From Halomonas citrativorans (GTDB lineage: Bacteria; Pseudomonadota; Gammaproteobacteria; Pseudomonadales; Halomonadaceae), in NCBI RefSeq assembly GCF_900163645.1, contig NZ_FUKM01000058.1:1-64000 (forward strand): DNA of 64,000 nt. The letters are read 5' to 3'. A program made the translations under genes and the position numbers. Numbering within the stretch: the stretch's first letter is position 1; every line of letters starts with the position of its first letter. The notes beneath the pieces were generated by a model. It saw nothing but the letters and a program-made list of their open reading frames with translations. It was not told where the DNA came from and did not search any database. Below are positions 22,385-31,558 of the stretch, in pieces.

Positions 22385-22426
22385 AATGACCTTTTTTTAC
22401 AAGCCAAGAGGGGTTAGGGAACCCTC
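22385..22426 (-). promoter_or_regulatory. Possible preQ1-I-like riboswitch in the yhhQ leader
   Basis: On the minus strand, a hairpin GAGGGTTCCCTAACCCCTC (22426-22408) precedes an A7 tract ending in AAGG, which is the likely Shine-Dalgarno sequence. The loop CCCT could pair with AAGG, as in preQ1-I pseudoknots. The distance from stem to A-tract is longer than the consensus, so this is tentative. Confidence 0.3.
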
Positions 22427-22517
22427 ATAAGAAAGCGCATAGCGCTGCTGGCCGCGCATTATACGCGTTCTTAACTGCATTAAAAGTCGCCACCCTGCTT
22501 ATCAGTGCTTAATTGAC

Positions 22518-24431
22518 TCAATCAAGCGCCGTTGCTTTATCAGCATCACCGATGGCGCGTTCACACATCGCGATACGCACATCCTCCAGGCTTGCCGGAT
22601 CATCAATGGTGGAGGGAATCCCAAACGCCTTCCCATCTGCAATCGTGCGCAATAGCTTTCGCAATATTTTTCCAGAGCGGGTTTTCGGCAAACGGTTGAC
22701 CACCAGCACCTGCTTAAAACATGCGATAGGACCAATATACTCACGGACACGCGCGATCAGCTCATTTTCAAGCGCCATTTCATCGCCGTTAAATCCATCC
22801 TTGGGAATCACCAGGCCAAGGGGGATTTGCCCTTTCAGCATATCGTGGATGCCAATCACCGCACATTCAGCCACCGCAGGGTGCGCCCCCACCACCTCCT
22901 CCATTTCTCCGGTGGAGAGCCGATGCCCTGCCACATTGATCACGTCATCGGTGCGTCCCATAATGAACAGGTAACCTTCTTTATCGAAGTAGCCGCCGTC
23001 GCCGGTTAAGTAGTAACCCGGAAACGCCGCCATATAAGCGCTATGAAAACGCTGGGGGTCACGCCAAATTCCCACCAGGCACCCAGGCGGCATCGGTTGC
23101 TTGATAACCACACTCCCCTGCTCCATAGGTGCTGCTGGTTCGCCGTCGCGGCCTAACACCTGTACATTAAACCCGGGCACCGGCAAGGTCGCCGACCCCG
23201 CTTTAATCGGCATTGTTGCCAGGCCTGGTTGGTTAGCAGCAATCGGCCAGCCTGTCTCGGTTTGCCACCAGTGATCAATCACCGGCACATCCAGCAGATC
23301 ATCCAGCCAATGAAATGTAGGCGGGTCAAGTCGTTCACCCGCTACAAACACGTGCTTCAAGCTACTGATATCGTACCGGGAAAACAGCGCGGCATCCGGG
23401 TCCGCTTTTTTAATTGCCCGAAAAGCCGTGGGCGCAGTAAAGAAGCTTTTGACGTTGTATTCCTCAATAACGCGCCAGAAGCTACCCGCGTCGGGTGTAT
23501 TTACCGGTTTGCCTTCATAAACAACGCTGGTACAGCCTCGCAGTAGCGGGGCGTAAACGATATAGGAGTGGCCTACCACCCACCCCACATCTGAGGCAGT
23601 AAAAAATACGTCGCCAGGCTCCAGGGCGTAAATTGCCTCCATCGAGTATTCAAGCGCAACCGCATAACCGCCAGTATCTCGTACCACACCTTTAGGTTTT
23701 CCCGTAGTGCCTGAGGTGTACAAGATATACAGAGGGTCGGTCCCTTTTACGGGAACACATTCGGCAAAGGCGGCGCTGGCCACTAAATCCTTCCAGTTAT
23801 AATCACGTTCGCCCAAGGTTGCCGGTGCTATGTCACGCTGATAAATCACACAGGCATTCGGCTGGTGAGTACTTAATGCCAGCGCTTGGTCAATGATTGG
23901 CTTATAGGGAATGACCTTATCCACCTCAACACCACAGGAAGCAGCAACTACAACGCAGGGTTCAGCATCCTCGATTCTTGCCGCAAGCTCGTGAGGCGCA
24001 AAACCGCCAAAAACGACGGAGTGGACGGCCCCAAGCCGCGCACAGGCGTACATCGCGACCAAGGCTTCAGGAATCATGGGCATATAAATCACCACTCGAT
24101 CCCCTTTTTTTACGCCAAGTGCCGAAAGCGCACCAGCAAAGTAGGCTACCTGGTCACGCAGTTGCCGGTAGGTTAACGTTGCCTTGGCATGCGTTACGGG
24201 TGAATCCCAGTAAATAGCGGGCTGATCCGCTCGGCCCTGCTCAACATGGTGGTCGAGCGCGGCATAGCAGATGTTGATCTCACCGTCGCTAAACCAGCGA
24301 GCATGCTGCTGGTCATCATAGGACAGAATCCGTGTGGGTGGAGTAAACCAGGGCAGGCTTTTGGCCTGCTCAGCCCAGAAGTGTTCGGGCTGACTGTTCG
24401 CTTGCAGGTAGGCTTCTTGGTAGCGGCTCAT
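22518..24431 (-). CDS. prpE: Propionate-CoA ligase PrpE
   Basis: 637 residues, AMP-forming acyl-CoA synthetase. The adenylation motif YTSGTTGKPKGVV, the WWQTETGWPI motif, YLTGDGGYFDKEGY, and the C-terminal PKTRSGKILRK, whose second lysine is the catalytic, acetylation-controlled one. Length and the N-terminal RYQEAYLQ fit PrpE rather than Acs (~650, different N-terminus). It makes propionyl-CoA from propionate. It is transcribed divergently from the ArsR-type regulator; a 14-bp palindrome lies upstream. Confidence 0.88.
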   Translation of the reverse strand: MSRYQEAYLQANSQPEHFWAEQAKSLPWFTPPTRILSYDDQQHARWFSDGEINICYAALDHHVEQGRADQPAIYWDSPVTHAKATLTYRQLRDQVAYFAGALSALGVKKGDRVVIYMPMIPEALVAMYACARLGAVHSVVFGGFAPHELAARIEDAEPCVVVAASCGVEVDKVIPYKPIIDQALALSTHQPNACVIYQRDIAPATLGERDYNWKDLVASAAFAECVPVKGTDPLYILYTSGTTGKPKGVVRDTGGYAVALEYSMEAIYALEPGDVFFTASDVGWVVGHSYIVYAPLLRGCTSVVYEGKPVNTPDAGSFWRVIEEYNVKSFFTAPTAFRAIKKADPDAALFSRYDISSLKHVFVAGERLDPPTFHWLDDLLDVPVIDHWWQTETGWPIAANQPGLATMPIKAGSATLPVPGFNVQVLGRDGEPAAPMEQGSVVIKQPMPPGCLVGIWRDPQRFHSAYMAAFPGYYLTGDGGYFDKEGYLFIMGRTDDVINVAGHRLSTGEMEEVVGAHPAVAECAVIGIHDMLKGQIPLGLVIPKDGFNGDEMALENELIARVREYIGPIACFKQVLVVNRLPKTRSGKILRKLLRTIADGKAFGIPSTIDDPASLEDVRIAMCERAIGDADKATALD

Positions 24432-24728
24432 AATGACCCTGTCTTTATTGTATTATCGAAGCAACACTGAATAGCTTCTACTTTATAAAGTAATTGCCGT
24501 ACTCACCCTCATACTATCGGCTAAAGACGTACAATGGGCTAGAAAAGTCGTTAAAGAGCCAGCGTTATCATTGATTAACCGTTAAACGAAGACTTGGACA
24601 AAACTCACTAAATTACCGATTATTAAATTAATCATCGTTGCGCCGCGGCGATGCCATAACAATTGATAAAAATACATTTATAAAACACTACAACTAACCG
24701 CTTCTCACCCAGTGTAGGCAAGGAGATT
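24432..24728. promoter_or_regulatory. Divergent control region, prpE / arsR-type gene
   Basis: 297 bp without a gene. It holds a perfect 14-bp palindrome TACTTTATAAAGTA at 24479-24492, about 48 bp from the prpE start. A second, looser dyad (GATTA / TAATC, 24618-24633) lies on the regulator side. The A+T content is higher than in surrounding genes. Which protein binds is unknown. Confidence 0.45.
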
Positions 24729-25052
24729 ATGATGTCTGCGTCCTCAAGCGCCGCTGCATGTCTGCTCGAAAATAACTGCCAAAATCTTGTATCAGCTACG
24801 AATTTATTAAAAGCCTTGGCGAATGAAAAACGACTACAAATACTCTGCTTACTGGCCGAGGAGGAGCTTTCGGTCACGCAGATTAATCAGCAGCTTTCAC
24901 TGAGCCAATCGGCGCTTTCGCAACATCTGGCTATTTTACGCAGGGATGAGCTGGTCAATACACGACGTGAGTCACAAACCATTTATTACTCCTTGCGTAG
25001 CGACAGCGCCAAGGCAATTTTAGATACCCTAGCGCAGCACTATACAACGTAA
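24729..25052 (+). CDS. ArsR-family transcriptional regulator
   Basis: 107 residues. The winged helix spans 25-100: LLKALANEKRLQILCLLAEE, LSVTQINQQLSLSQSALSQHL (recognition helix), then RRESQTIYYSL as the wing. It resembles HlyU/BigR/SqrR-type members, some of which sense persulfide through two cysteines; here C11, C17 and C39 are present, but no assignment can be made. GGAG lies upstream of the ATG pair at 24729/24732. It diverges from prpE. Confidence 0.9.
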   Translation: MMSASSSAAACLLENNCQNLVSATNLLKALANEKRLQILCLLAEEELSVTQINQQLSLSQSALSQHLAILRRDELVNTRRESQTIYYSLRSDSAKAILDTLAQHYTT

Positions 25053-25075
25053 GAAAACGCACTGTTTTTTAGAGA

Positions 25076-26119
25076 CTACCGACGCTGCCAGCCGGAGGCC
25101 TCCAGCATGCTGAGAGCCTTTAGCGCGGCGTTTTCTACACCCGCCGAGACCGCCAAGCCTATTTTGCGGCTGATAGTTTTCGGCGCTTCAAGGCGCACAT
25201 GGTATACATTGGCGTCTGCCATTCGTTCAACCAGATAAGCCTCACTGGTGCCCAGGCTATCGATCAACTGATTGGAAACTGCTTCGCTGCCGTACCAAAT
25301 CTCCCCTGTTGCCAGGGTATCGATATCCATTTCAGGGCGGTGGCTACTAACGTAGTCCTTAAACAGGCGATGAGTATTTTCCAGATTTTCTACAAATTTT
25401 TCACGGCCTTCCTGGGTGTTCTCGCCAATCACCGTTAGCGTGCGCTTGTACTTACCCGCTGTAAGTAGCTCAACGTCAATATCATGACGTTTAAGAAGTC
25501 GGTGAATGTTCGGCACCTGAGCGACCACACCAATTGAGCCGATTACCGCAAACGGCGCAGCTTTAATATGCTGAGCCGTACAGGCCATCATATATCCGCC
25601 GCTGGCCGCCACCTTATCGATACACACGGTGGTAGTAAGACCCGCGCTTTGCAGCCTGTCCAGTTGTGCGGCAGCCAATCCATAGGCATGCACAAGCCCA
25701 CCGGCAGACTCCAGGCGTACCACTACTTCGTCATTGGGCTCAGCGACATCAATAATGGCCGATGCTTCCTGAGCAAAAAGCTCCGTTTGAGAAGCTTTGA
25801 TATCACCGTGGAAATCCAGCACCCATACTCTGTTTTTTGATGGCGTGGCATCCTTGCTTTTCGCTGTTTTTTGACGACTCTTGTCTTCCTGGCGAAACCC
25901 CTTAAGCATCTTTTTGCGCGCGCCCTGCTCAGTGGTAGCCATACGAAGACGGCGCTTACGCGACTGGCGCTGCTCATTGAGTGGCTCAATATGCAACCGA
26001 AGATCACTTTCTTGAGTCGCTTTGCTGCGCAAGATCAGCAAGGCCACGCCTCCCAGAAACCCAAAAACAATCGTCGCTTGCACCAAAAAGGTGCCCATCT
26101 CTGCTATCCATTCACTCAC
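25076..26119 (-). CDS. sohB: Inner-membrane peptidase SohB
   Basis: 347 residues, S49 peptidase. One N-terminal membrane segment (about 8-30), then a basic charged linker (40-95), then the protease domain from RVWVLDFHGDIKAS. Motifs: VVRLESAGGLVHAYGLAAAQ, nucleophile Ser in VDK-like KVAASGGYMMAC, and GSIGVVAQVPN. It matches E. coli SohB along its length. The GTG at 26119 has AGGAG 7 bases upstream; an earlier GTG at 26146 lacks a site. It converges on the ArsR-type gene. Confidence 0.92.
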   Translation of the reverse strand: MSEWIAEMGTFLVQATIVFGFLGGVALLILRSKATQESDLRLHIEPLNEQRQSRKRRLRMATTEQGARKKMLKGFRQEDKSRQKTAKSKDATPSKNRVWVLDFHGDIKASQTELFAQEASAIIDVAEPNDEVVVRLESAGGLVHAYGLAAAQLDRLQSAGLTTTVCIDKVAASGGYMMACTAQHIKAAPFAVIGSIGVVAQVPNIHRLLKRHDIDVELLTAGKYKRTLTVIGENTQEGREKFVENLENTHRLFKDYVSSHRPEMDIDTLATGEIWYGSEAVSNQLIDSLGTSEAYLVERMADANVYHVRLEAPKTISRKIGLAVSAGVENAALKALSMLEASGWQRR

Positions 26120-26265
26120 GTATACGCTCCTGCCGAGGTTTAGCACTATCGTTCAATATCCGTTCACACGGCTTGAACTAAACGATTGTTTAAAATACTC
26201 TCATTCACATTCATCGGGTCATTGATGACCCATTTATATATTTTACCGCCTATGGAGAGATAGTT

Positions 26266-26574
26266 ATGTCAAACAGCACGCTTGATAAGTTGAAAGCACG
26301 ATTTAATCCGGATGCGGCTGAGGGTATGGACGAAGTATTTCAATTTCACTTTGAAGATGCGGGTGACCACTACCTTGTTATCAAGAATCGCACTCTGAAT
26401 GTTCAAGAAGGCGAACATGATGACCCTTCGGTCAGCTTGAGCATGGGCACAGATACCCTCAAAGGTATTATGACCGGTGATATCAATGGCATGACCGCCT
26501 TTATGACTGGCAAGTTAAAAGCAACCGGCAACGTAATGCTGGCCACCAAACTCACCAGCCTGTTTCCCAACTAA
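26266..26574 (+). CDS. SCP2 sterol-binding-domain protein
   Basis: 102 residues, almost entirely an SCP2 domain: VFQFHFEDAGDHYLVIKN, VSLSMGTDTLKGIMTGDING and AFMTGKLKATGNVMLATKL. Such small proteins bind lipids or acyl chains in a hydrophobic tunnel; the ligand here is unknown. GGAGAG precedes the ATG. It stands alone, between sohB and nudC. Confidence 0.9.
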   Translation: MSNSTLDKLKARFNPDAAEGMDEVFQFHFEDAGDHYLVIKNRTLNVQEGEHDDPSVSLSMGTDTLKGIMTGDINGMTAFMTGKLKATGNVMLATKLTSLFPN

Positions 26575-26613
26575 ACGCTCGCTGTGAACTTTTTCAGCAA
26601 GGTTGTCAGTGGC

Positions 26614-27396
26614 TTACTCACGCCATTTAGCCAAATGCGTTTCAATCAGTTCACGTGATATGGAGTACGGCGGCGGCAACGAGGGTAGTTGCCGCGGCGA
26701 AAACCAGGCCGCATCGCTAATTTCTACCCCATCGATATTAATACGCCGCGTGGTCGCTTCAGCAAAAAAACCAAACATCAGTGAATGTGGGAATGGCCAT
26801 GCCTGACTTTGGTAGTAGCGCAGCTTATCAACATGTACACCCACTTCCTCAAACACTTCACGATGGACAGCCTCTTCAGCTGACTCACCCGGTTCAATAA
26901 AGCCTGCCAGGGTCGAGTAGCGTCCTGGCGGGAAACGTGGGCTTCGTGCTAACAGCATAGCTTCACCACTGGTGACCAGAGTGATAATACACGGTGAAAT
27001 GCGTGGATAGTTGCGATGCCCACATGCATTACAGTGCATGGCGAATTCAGCTTCAAGCCTCGTGGCCGCAGCGCCACAACGTCCGCAAAAACGGTGATTT
27101 TCAAGCCATGCGCCAACCTGAAGCGCGGTAGAAATCAAGCTAAACCACCCGCTGGGCAGGTCTGCCATCCATTGGCGCCCATCAATCCAGCCATCACCCG
27201 GCTCTTTATCAACCCATAGCGCTACTGGCTCGTCATTCCAATAACACAACGGCTGCATTTGTTCAGTCCAAGGCTGATAAGGCTGAAGCGGCGTCAGTTC
27301 CTGGTCGCCCGATAGAGGGGCTGGCGCCAGTTGGCTGCGCGATAGACGAATAACGCGCCCTTCACGTACATGGTGGGGAATCTCACGCCTAAGCAT
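26614..27396 (-). CDS. nudC: NAD(H) pyrophosphatase NudC
   Basis: 260 residues. A zinc ribbon (FCGRCGA, CNACGHRNYPRISP) is followed by the Nudix box GFIEPGESAEEAVHREVFEEVG (in two blocks, catalytic glutamates in REVFEE). The NudC-specific SQAWPFPHSLM is present. It hydrolyses NADH and removes NAD caps from RNA. The ATG at 27396 overlaps the end of dnaQ by 8 bases. A GTG at 27405 is an alternative. Confidence 0.92.
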   Translation of the reverse strand: MLRREIPHHVREGRVIRLSRSQLAPAPLSGDQELTPLQPYQPWTEQMQPLCYWNDEPVALWVDKEPGDGWIDGRQWMADLPSGWFSLISTALQVGAWLENHRFCGRCGAAATRLEAEFAMHCNACGHRNYPRISPCIITLVTSGEAMLLARSPRFPPGRYSTLAGFIEPGESAEEAVHREVFEEVGVHVDKLRYYQSQAWPFPHSLMFGFFAEATTRRINIDGVEISDAAWFSPRQLPSLPPPYSISRELIETHLAKWRE

Positions 27397-28126
27397 TGTG
27401 ATCACGTTCCTCAAACCAATTCAGCTTATGTGCTTGGCATTTTGCCTGATGAGCGGCGTGCTCTTGTGCGCTTGGGCGGATGACACGCAACTGACCGGGT
27501 GTAAGCGTTAGCCGCTGAACCGATAGGCCTTCATTTGACGAATCGGCCTGCTGCTCTTCTGAAGACGTGGCAGCATCCAGCGTCAATGCCGTTTGCCCCC
27601 CCGTCATGGCCAGATAAACGTCGGCCAGAATCTCGGAGTCGAGCAACGCCCCGTGGAGCACGCGGTGGCCGTTATCAATGTCGTAACGCTTACACAGGGC
27701 ATCCAGGCTATTACGCTGACCTGGGTGCAGCTCTCGGGCCATTGTGAGCGTATCCAGAATGCGGCAGTGCTCGCGCACCGGACCTAATGGCGCTCCACTG
27801 CGCTGCTTATTTAACCGGCCAAATTCATGATCCATAAAGCCCACATCGAAGGGGGCATTATGAATAACCAACTCTGCGCCTTCGATAAAAGCCCAAAACT
27901 CGTCCGCTATTTGAGCAAACACTGGCTCGTTTGCGACCTTTTCATCATCAATACCGTGAATCGCCACGACTTCTGCGTCGATATGCCGCTCAGGGTTGAT
28001 GTATTGGTGGTAGGTACGCCCAGTAAAACGGCGATTCACCATTTCAACGGCGCCAATCTCTACAATACGATGGCCATCCTTGGGGTCGATACCAGTCGTT
28101 TCGGTATCCATGATTATTTGGCGCAT
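27389..28126 (-). CDS. dnaQ: DNA polymerase III epsilon subunit DnaQ
   Basis: 245 residues. DEDDh proofreading exonuclease: D7 and E9 (IMDTETTG), HNAPFDVGFMDHEF, and the terminal His-Asp in RVLHGALLDSEIL. The C-terminal tail after residue 180 is a flexible linker and alpha-subunit contact region. AGAGGA precedes the ATG, which overlaps the rnhA stop by one base (TGATG). The dnaQ-rnhA pairing is conserved in gammaproteobacteria. Confidence 0.95.
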   Translation of the reverse strand: MRQIIMDTETTGIDPKDGHRIVEIGAVEMVNRRFTGRTYHQYINPERHIDAEVVAIHGIDDEKVANEPVFAQIADEFWAFIEGAELVIHNAPFDVGFMDHEFGRLNKQRSGAPLGPVREHCRILDTLTMARELHPGQRNSLDALCKRYDIDNGHRVLHGALLDSEILADVYLAMTGGQTALTLDAATSSEEQQADSSNEGLSVQRLTLTPGQLRVIRPSAQEHAAHQAKCQAHKLNWFEERDHNA

Positions 28127-28605
28127 CACACTTTCCTCTGCTGGTGCTCATCGATGGCTTCATTGGCAAGCGCATCAGCGCGCTCATTACCTGGATGCCC
28201 GCTATGCCCTTTTACCCAGTGCCACTCTACCTTGTGGCGGTGGGTCTCTTCGTGTAGCGCTTTCCACAGCTCGGCGTTCTTGACTGGCTGCTTGGCGGCG
28301 GTTTTCCAGCCGCGTTTAACCCAGTTGTGAATCCACTGAGTAATGCCTTGGCGAACATACTGAGAGTCGGTCCATAGCGCGATGTCACACGGCTTATTGA
28401 GCGTGCGCAGCGCCATAATGGCGGCCATTAATTCCATACGGTTATTGGTGGTATCAGCCTCATACCCTTTTAAGGTCTTTTCATGCTCGCCGCTAGACAG
28501 CACCACCCCCCAACCGCCGGGGCCAGGATTTCCCCGGCATGCACCGTCGGTATATACCGTGACCTGCGGTAGCTGCTCGGCCGCTTGATTACTCAATCTT
28601 TCCAT
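28126..28605 (-). CDS. rnhA: Ribonuclease HI
   Basis: 159 residues. Catalytic acidic residues lie in [35 protein letters not shown] and NERADALA, with the conserved [11 protein letters not shown] loop. It removes RNA from RNA-DNA hybrids. Length matches E. coli (155). It is co-transcribed with dnaQ and nudC. Confidence 0.96.
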   Translation of the reverse strand: MERLSNQAAEQLPQVTVYTDGACRGNPGPGGWGVVLSSGEHEKTLKGYEADTTNNRMELMAAIMALRTLNKPCDIALWTDSQYVRQGITQWIHNWVKRGWKTAAKQPVKNAELWKALHEETHRHKVEWHWVKGHSGHPGNERADALANEAIDEHQQRKV

Positions 28606-28627
28606 CCTTTATTAACAGGTATTGGCG

Positions 28628-29404
28628 CTACGTATCCTGATGAGACTGGTTATGCGCCGGTTTACCTCTGCGTGTAGCACCGAGCGATGAAGAGGAAACA
28701 GGGCGTTGTAGCGCAAACTTAATGCGTTTGACGTAAGCCGACTGCTGGCGACGATGTGCCCGGATCATGTAACTTTCCCCCCAGGGCAAATTATGCCGAC
28801 GCCCCAGCGCCTCTCGCCCTTCGGGGCAAGACGCATTCAGCAAGCCTCTAAAACAGCAATAGTCTACGCGTTCGACCTCAAAATCGACAAATGCTAGCCA
28901 GTCACGTAGTCGCCCAAGCTTGTGCCACTGCCCGTTCCAAGGGAATTCGGGCCGGCGTTTACGCCACTGATGTGCCAGGCCCTTAACGCTCAGAGGATTA
29001 AAACCAAATAGCACCAGCATTCCGTTGTCAGCCGTCACTCGTGCCGCTTCTTGTAGGGTGTGATGGGGATTTTCCAATTGCTCTAGCCAGTGGTGAATGA
29101 TCACCACGTCCATACAACGATCAGGTAACGCCAAGCGGTCAGGTGGGCAGACCAACGTTGATGGGCTGGTGGCAAATTCAACCGTTGGAACCCAGCGGAC
29201 CGCGTGAGGTATCGACGACATGGTCATCAAAGAAGGCCCCATGCCTATCTCCAGGCTATGCCTGCCTGCCCGGCTTTCAACCACGGGCCCCAGGCAAGCA
29301 CGTTGCACGTCCCAAAGTGATCGACCAGCATCCATTTTCCAGTAGGCTTGGCTATTTACCAAGCGGCTGGTCATCGCCTTATCGGCCGTTGTCGAATTTG
29401 ACAT
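28628..29404 (-). CDS. Class I SAM-dependent methyltransferase
   Basis: 258 residues. The SAM motif is LEIGMGPSLM; post-motifs are RCMDVVIIHHWLEQLENPHHTLQEA (in two parts) and NGMLVLFGFNPLSV. Methyltransferases of this type lie between rnhA and gloB in many gammaproteobacteria. The substrate is not known. The C-terminus is basic and low in complexity (SSSSLGATRRGKPAHNQ). The ATG at 29404 is chosen because an upstream start at 29461 would have no site. It diverges from gloB. Confidence 0.85.
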   Translation of the reverse strand: MSNSTTADKAMTSRLVNSQAYWKMDAGRSLWDVQRACLGPVVESRAGRHSLEIGMGPSLMTMSSIPHAVRWVPTVEFATSPSTLVCPPDRLALPDRCMDVVIIHHWLEQLENPHHTLQEAARVTADNGMLVLFGFNPLSVKGLAHQWRKRRPEFPWNGQWHKLGRLRDWLAFVDFEVERVDYCCFRGLLNASCPEGREALGRRHNLPWGESYMIRAHRRQQSAYVKRIKFALQRPVSSSSLGATRRGKPAHNQSHQDT

Positions 29405-29515
29405 GGACAGCGCTTCCCTCCAAAGTAACGGCTTTTTAACGCTTTCTATGTGTCTTTTCAACGTATTTATCAGCGTAATGACAGCAGGTTTGCAACCCTT
29501 AAAAGGATCTCGCCC

Positions 29516-30283
29516 ATGATGAGCGTGACACCGATTCCCGCCCTTAGCGACAACTATATTTGGCTATTGAGACAAGATACCAGTCAAAGCGTTTGCGTGG
29601 TGGACCCCGGTGAGGCCGACCCTGTCATCAAACTGTTAGAGCGTGAATCGCTGACGCTGGACACCATTCTGATTACGCATCATCACCATGATCATACGGG
29701 GGGCTTGGCAACGCTCATCAAGCGCTACTCCCCCCATGTCATTGGTCCAGCGAATCCGGATATTCAGGGTATTAATCAGCATGTCGGTGATGGCGACACC
29801 GTGCGTGTGATGGGACGCCAATTTGATGTCATGGCAACCCCCGGGCACACGCTTGATCACATTAGCTTTTATACGCCGGGTATTCCGGCACTACTGTTTT
29901 GTGGAGATACGCTGTTTTGTGCAGGCTGTGGCCGCTTATTTGAAGGCACACCCGAACAAATGCATACATCGTTGAACAAACTCGCGGAACTACCTGGCGA
30001 TACATTGGTCTTTGCTGCTCATGAATACACACAGGCGAATCTTGTATTTGCCCACGCAGCTGACCCAGAGAATGACGATGTGACTTATGCCTTAAGTGAG
30101 TGTGAAAAGGCTCGGGCATTAAATCGCCCCACCTTACCCAGCACAATAGGACGCGAGCTAAAAATTAACCCCTACCTGCGCGTCAGTACCCAAAGCGTAC
30201 GCCAAGCGGCAGGAGAACAGGGAGCTAATGACAACGACCTCGCGACGTTCACCACTCTACGTGAGTGGAAGAACCGATTTTAA
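29516..30283 (+). CDS. gloB: Hydroxyacylglutathione hydrolase (glyoxalase II)
   Basis: 255 residues. Metal-binding THHHHDHTGG, then GHTLDHIS, FCGDTLFCAGCGRLFEG and FAAHEYTQANL, all typical of GloB. It hydrolyses S-lactoylglutathione to lactate in methylglyoxal detoxification. AAGGA lies 8 bases before the ATG at 29516 (an adjacent ATG at 29519 is possible). Confidence 0.95.
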   Translation: MMSVTPIPALSDNYIWLLRQDTSQSVCVVDPGEADPVIKLLERESLTLDTILITHHHHDHTGGLATLIKRYSPHVIGPANPDIQGINQHVGDGDTVRVMGRQFDVMATPGHTLDHISFYTPGIPALLFCGDTLFCAGCGRLFEGTPEQMHTSLNKLAELPGDTLVFAAHEYTQANLVFAHAADPENDDVTYALSECEKARALNRPTLPSTIGRELKINPYLRVSTQSVRQAAGEQGANDNDLATFTTLREWKNRF

Positions 30284-30313
30284 GAACGCTCCAAAAAACA
30301 AATGAATTAAACT

Positions 30314-31525
30314 ATGACCTATCGAACGATGCGACAGCGCTTGATATTAAGCGCTGGCAGTACGGTAATTATGGGCTTGTTATTGGCCGCTGCCGCTAAC
30401 TCACAAGCCTCAGCAATCTCATATAGCCCTTCTAATAGCGATACTTCCTACACAGAGCACACGCCTTCAACGCAGGCGGTTCCAACGTCTTTCCACACCA
30501 GTTTCTGGGAAGATCTGGAGCTTCAGCATCAGGATGCCTGGACAGCGCTGCGTCAAACGTTTCAGTGGCAGGAGCTAACACTGCCCCCCAGCGCTCAGGC
30601 CCGTGTTGATGAGTGGATCGAATATTATCGCGCCAGCCCCGAAAACATAGCCACGATTACTGAGCGCGCCACGCCATGGCTTGCCTGGATCACTCAACAG
30701 GTGAGTGATCGCGGCCTACCCGGCGAAATCGCCTTGATTCCATTTGTCGAAAGCTCCTTCGACCCCAGTGCGCGTAGCCATCGTGGCGCAGCGGGGCTCT
30801 GGCAATTCATGCCCAACACAGGTGATGCGTTGGGTCTGGTTCGTAACGGCAATTATGATGGGCGCCTGGACGTACTCACTTCAACCGCAGCGGCGCTTGA
30901 TTACCTTGAGATGCAGGCGGATCAGTGGTACGAGGGCGGCATCATGCTTTCGTTGGCGGCTTACAACGCCGGAGCGGGCACCGTTAATCGCGCTCTACAC
31001 AAGGCACAAAATCAGGGGCTGGCGGGTGACTATTGGGATCTATCGTTACCGCATGAAACCATGCAGTACATTCCCAAACTCAAGGCGATCGCGACCATCA
31101 TTAATGACCCTGAACGCTTTGATATTAGCCTGCCAGACATTCACATGGACCCGGCCTTTGCCAAAGTAAAACTTGAGCAACCCTTAAGTATTGCTCAAGC
31201 CTCACAGCTTTTAGATGTCAGCCAATCAGCGCTAGCGGAGCTAAACCCGGGGCTGCTTAACGGCAGCATCGACCCCCGCAATGTACAAACGCTTTTAGTG
31301 CCTGAGGAAGCGGATACACAGGTATTAGCTCAGCTTTCGCAAACCACGTCTAGCCAGCTTGCCTCGACACAAGCGCCCAATGTTCATCGTGTTGAACGTG
31401 GAGATAATCTATCCGCCATCGCCAGCCGCTACCAAGTTAATCAAAATGACTTGATACGCTGGAATGCGCTTGATCGACCTAATGCTTTACAACCAGGCCA
31501 ACTCCTGACACTTTCAGGGCAATGA
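30314..31525 (+). CDS. mltD: Membrane-bound lytic transglycosylase MltD
   Basis: 403 residues. N-terminal signal or anchor (about 8-33). The SLT domain runs from about 120 to 265, with catalytic E146 in IPFVESSFDPSA, then GAAGLWQFMPNTG and SLAAYNAGAGTVNRA. One clear LysM domain lies at the C-terminus (VERGDNLSAIASRYQVNQ), after a weaker LysM-like stretch near 290-340. E. coli MltD (452) has two. The ribosome-binding site is weak; ATG at 30329 is an alternative. It leads into the yej genes. Confidence 0.9.
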   Translation: MTYRTMRQRLILSAGSTVIMGLLLAAAANSQASAISYSPSNSDTSYTEHTPSTQAVPTSFHTSFWEDLELQHQDAWTALRQTFQWQELTLPPSAQARVDEWIEYYRASPENIATITERATPWLAWITQQVSDRGLPGEIALIPFVESSFDPSARSHRGAAGLWQFMPNTGDALGLVRNGNYDGRLDVLTSTAAALDYLEMQADQWYEGGIMLSLAAYNAGAGTVNRALHKAQNQGLAGDYWDLSLPHETMQYIPKLKAIATIINDPERFDISLPDIHMDPAFAKVKLEQPLSIAQASQLLDVSQSALAELNPGLLNGSIDPRNVQTLLVPEEADTQVLAQLSQTTSSQLASTQAPNVHRVERGDNLSAIASRYQVNQNDLIRWNALDRPNALQPGQLLTLSGQ

Positions 31526-31558
31526 GTTGACAGGATCTGCTCACATGGGACGTAACCA

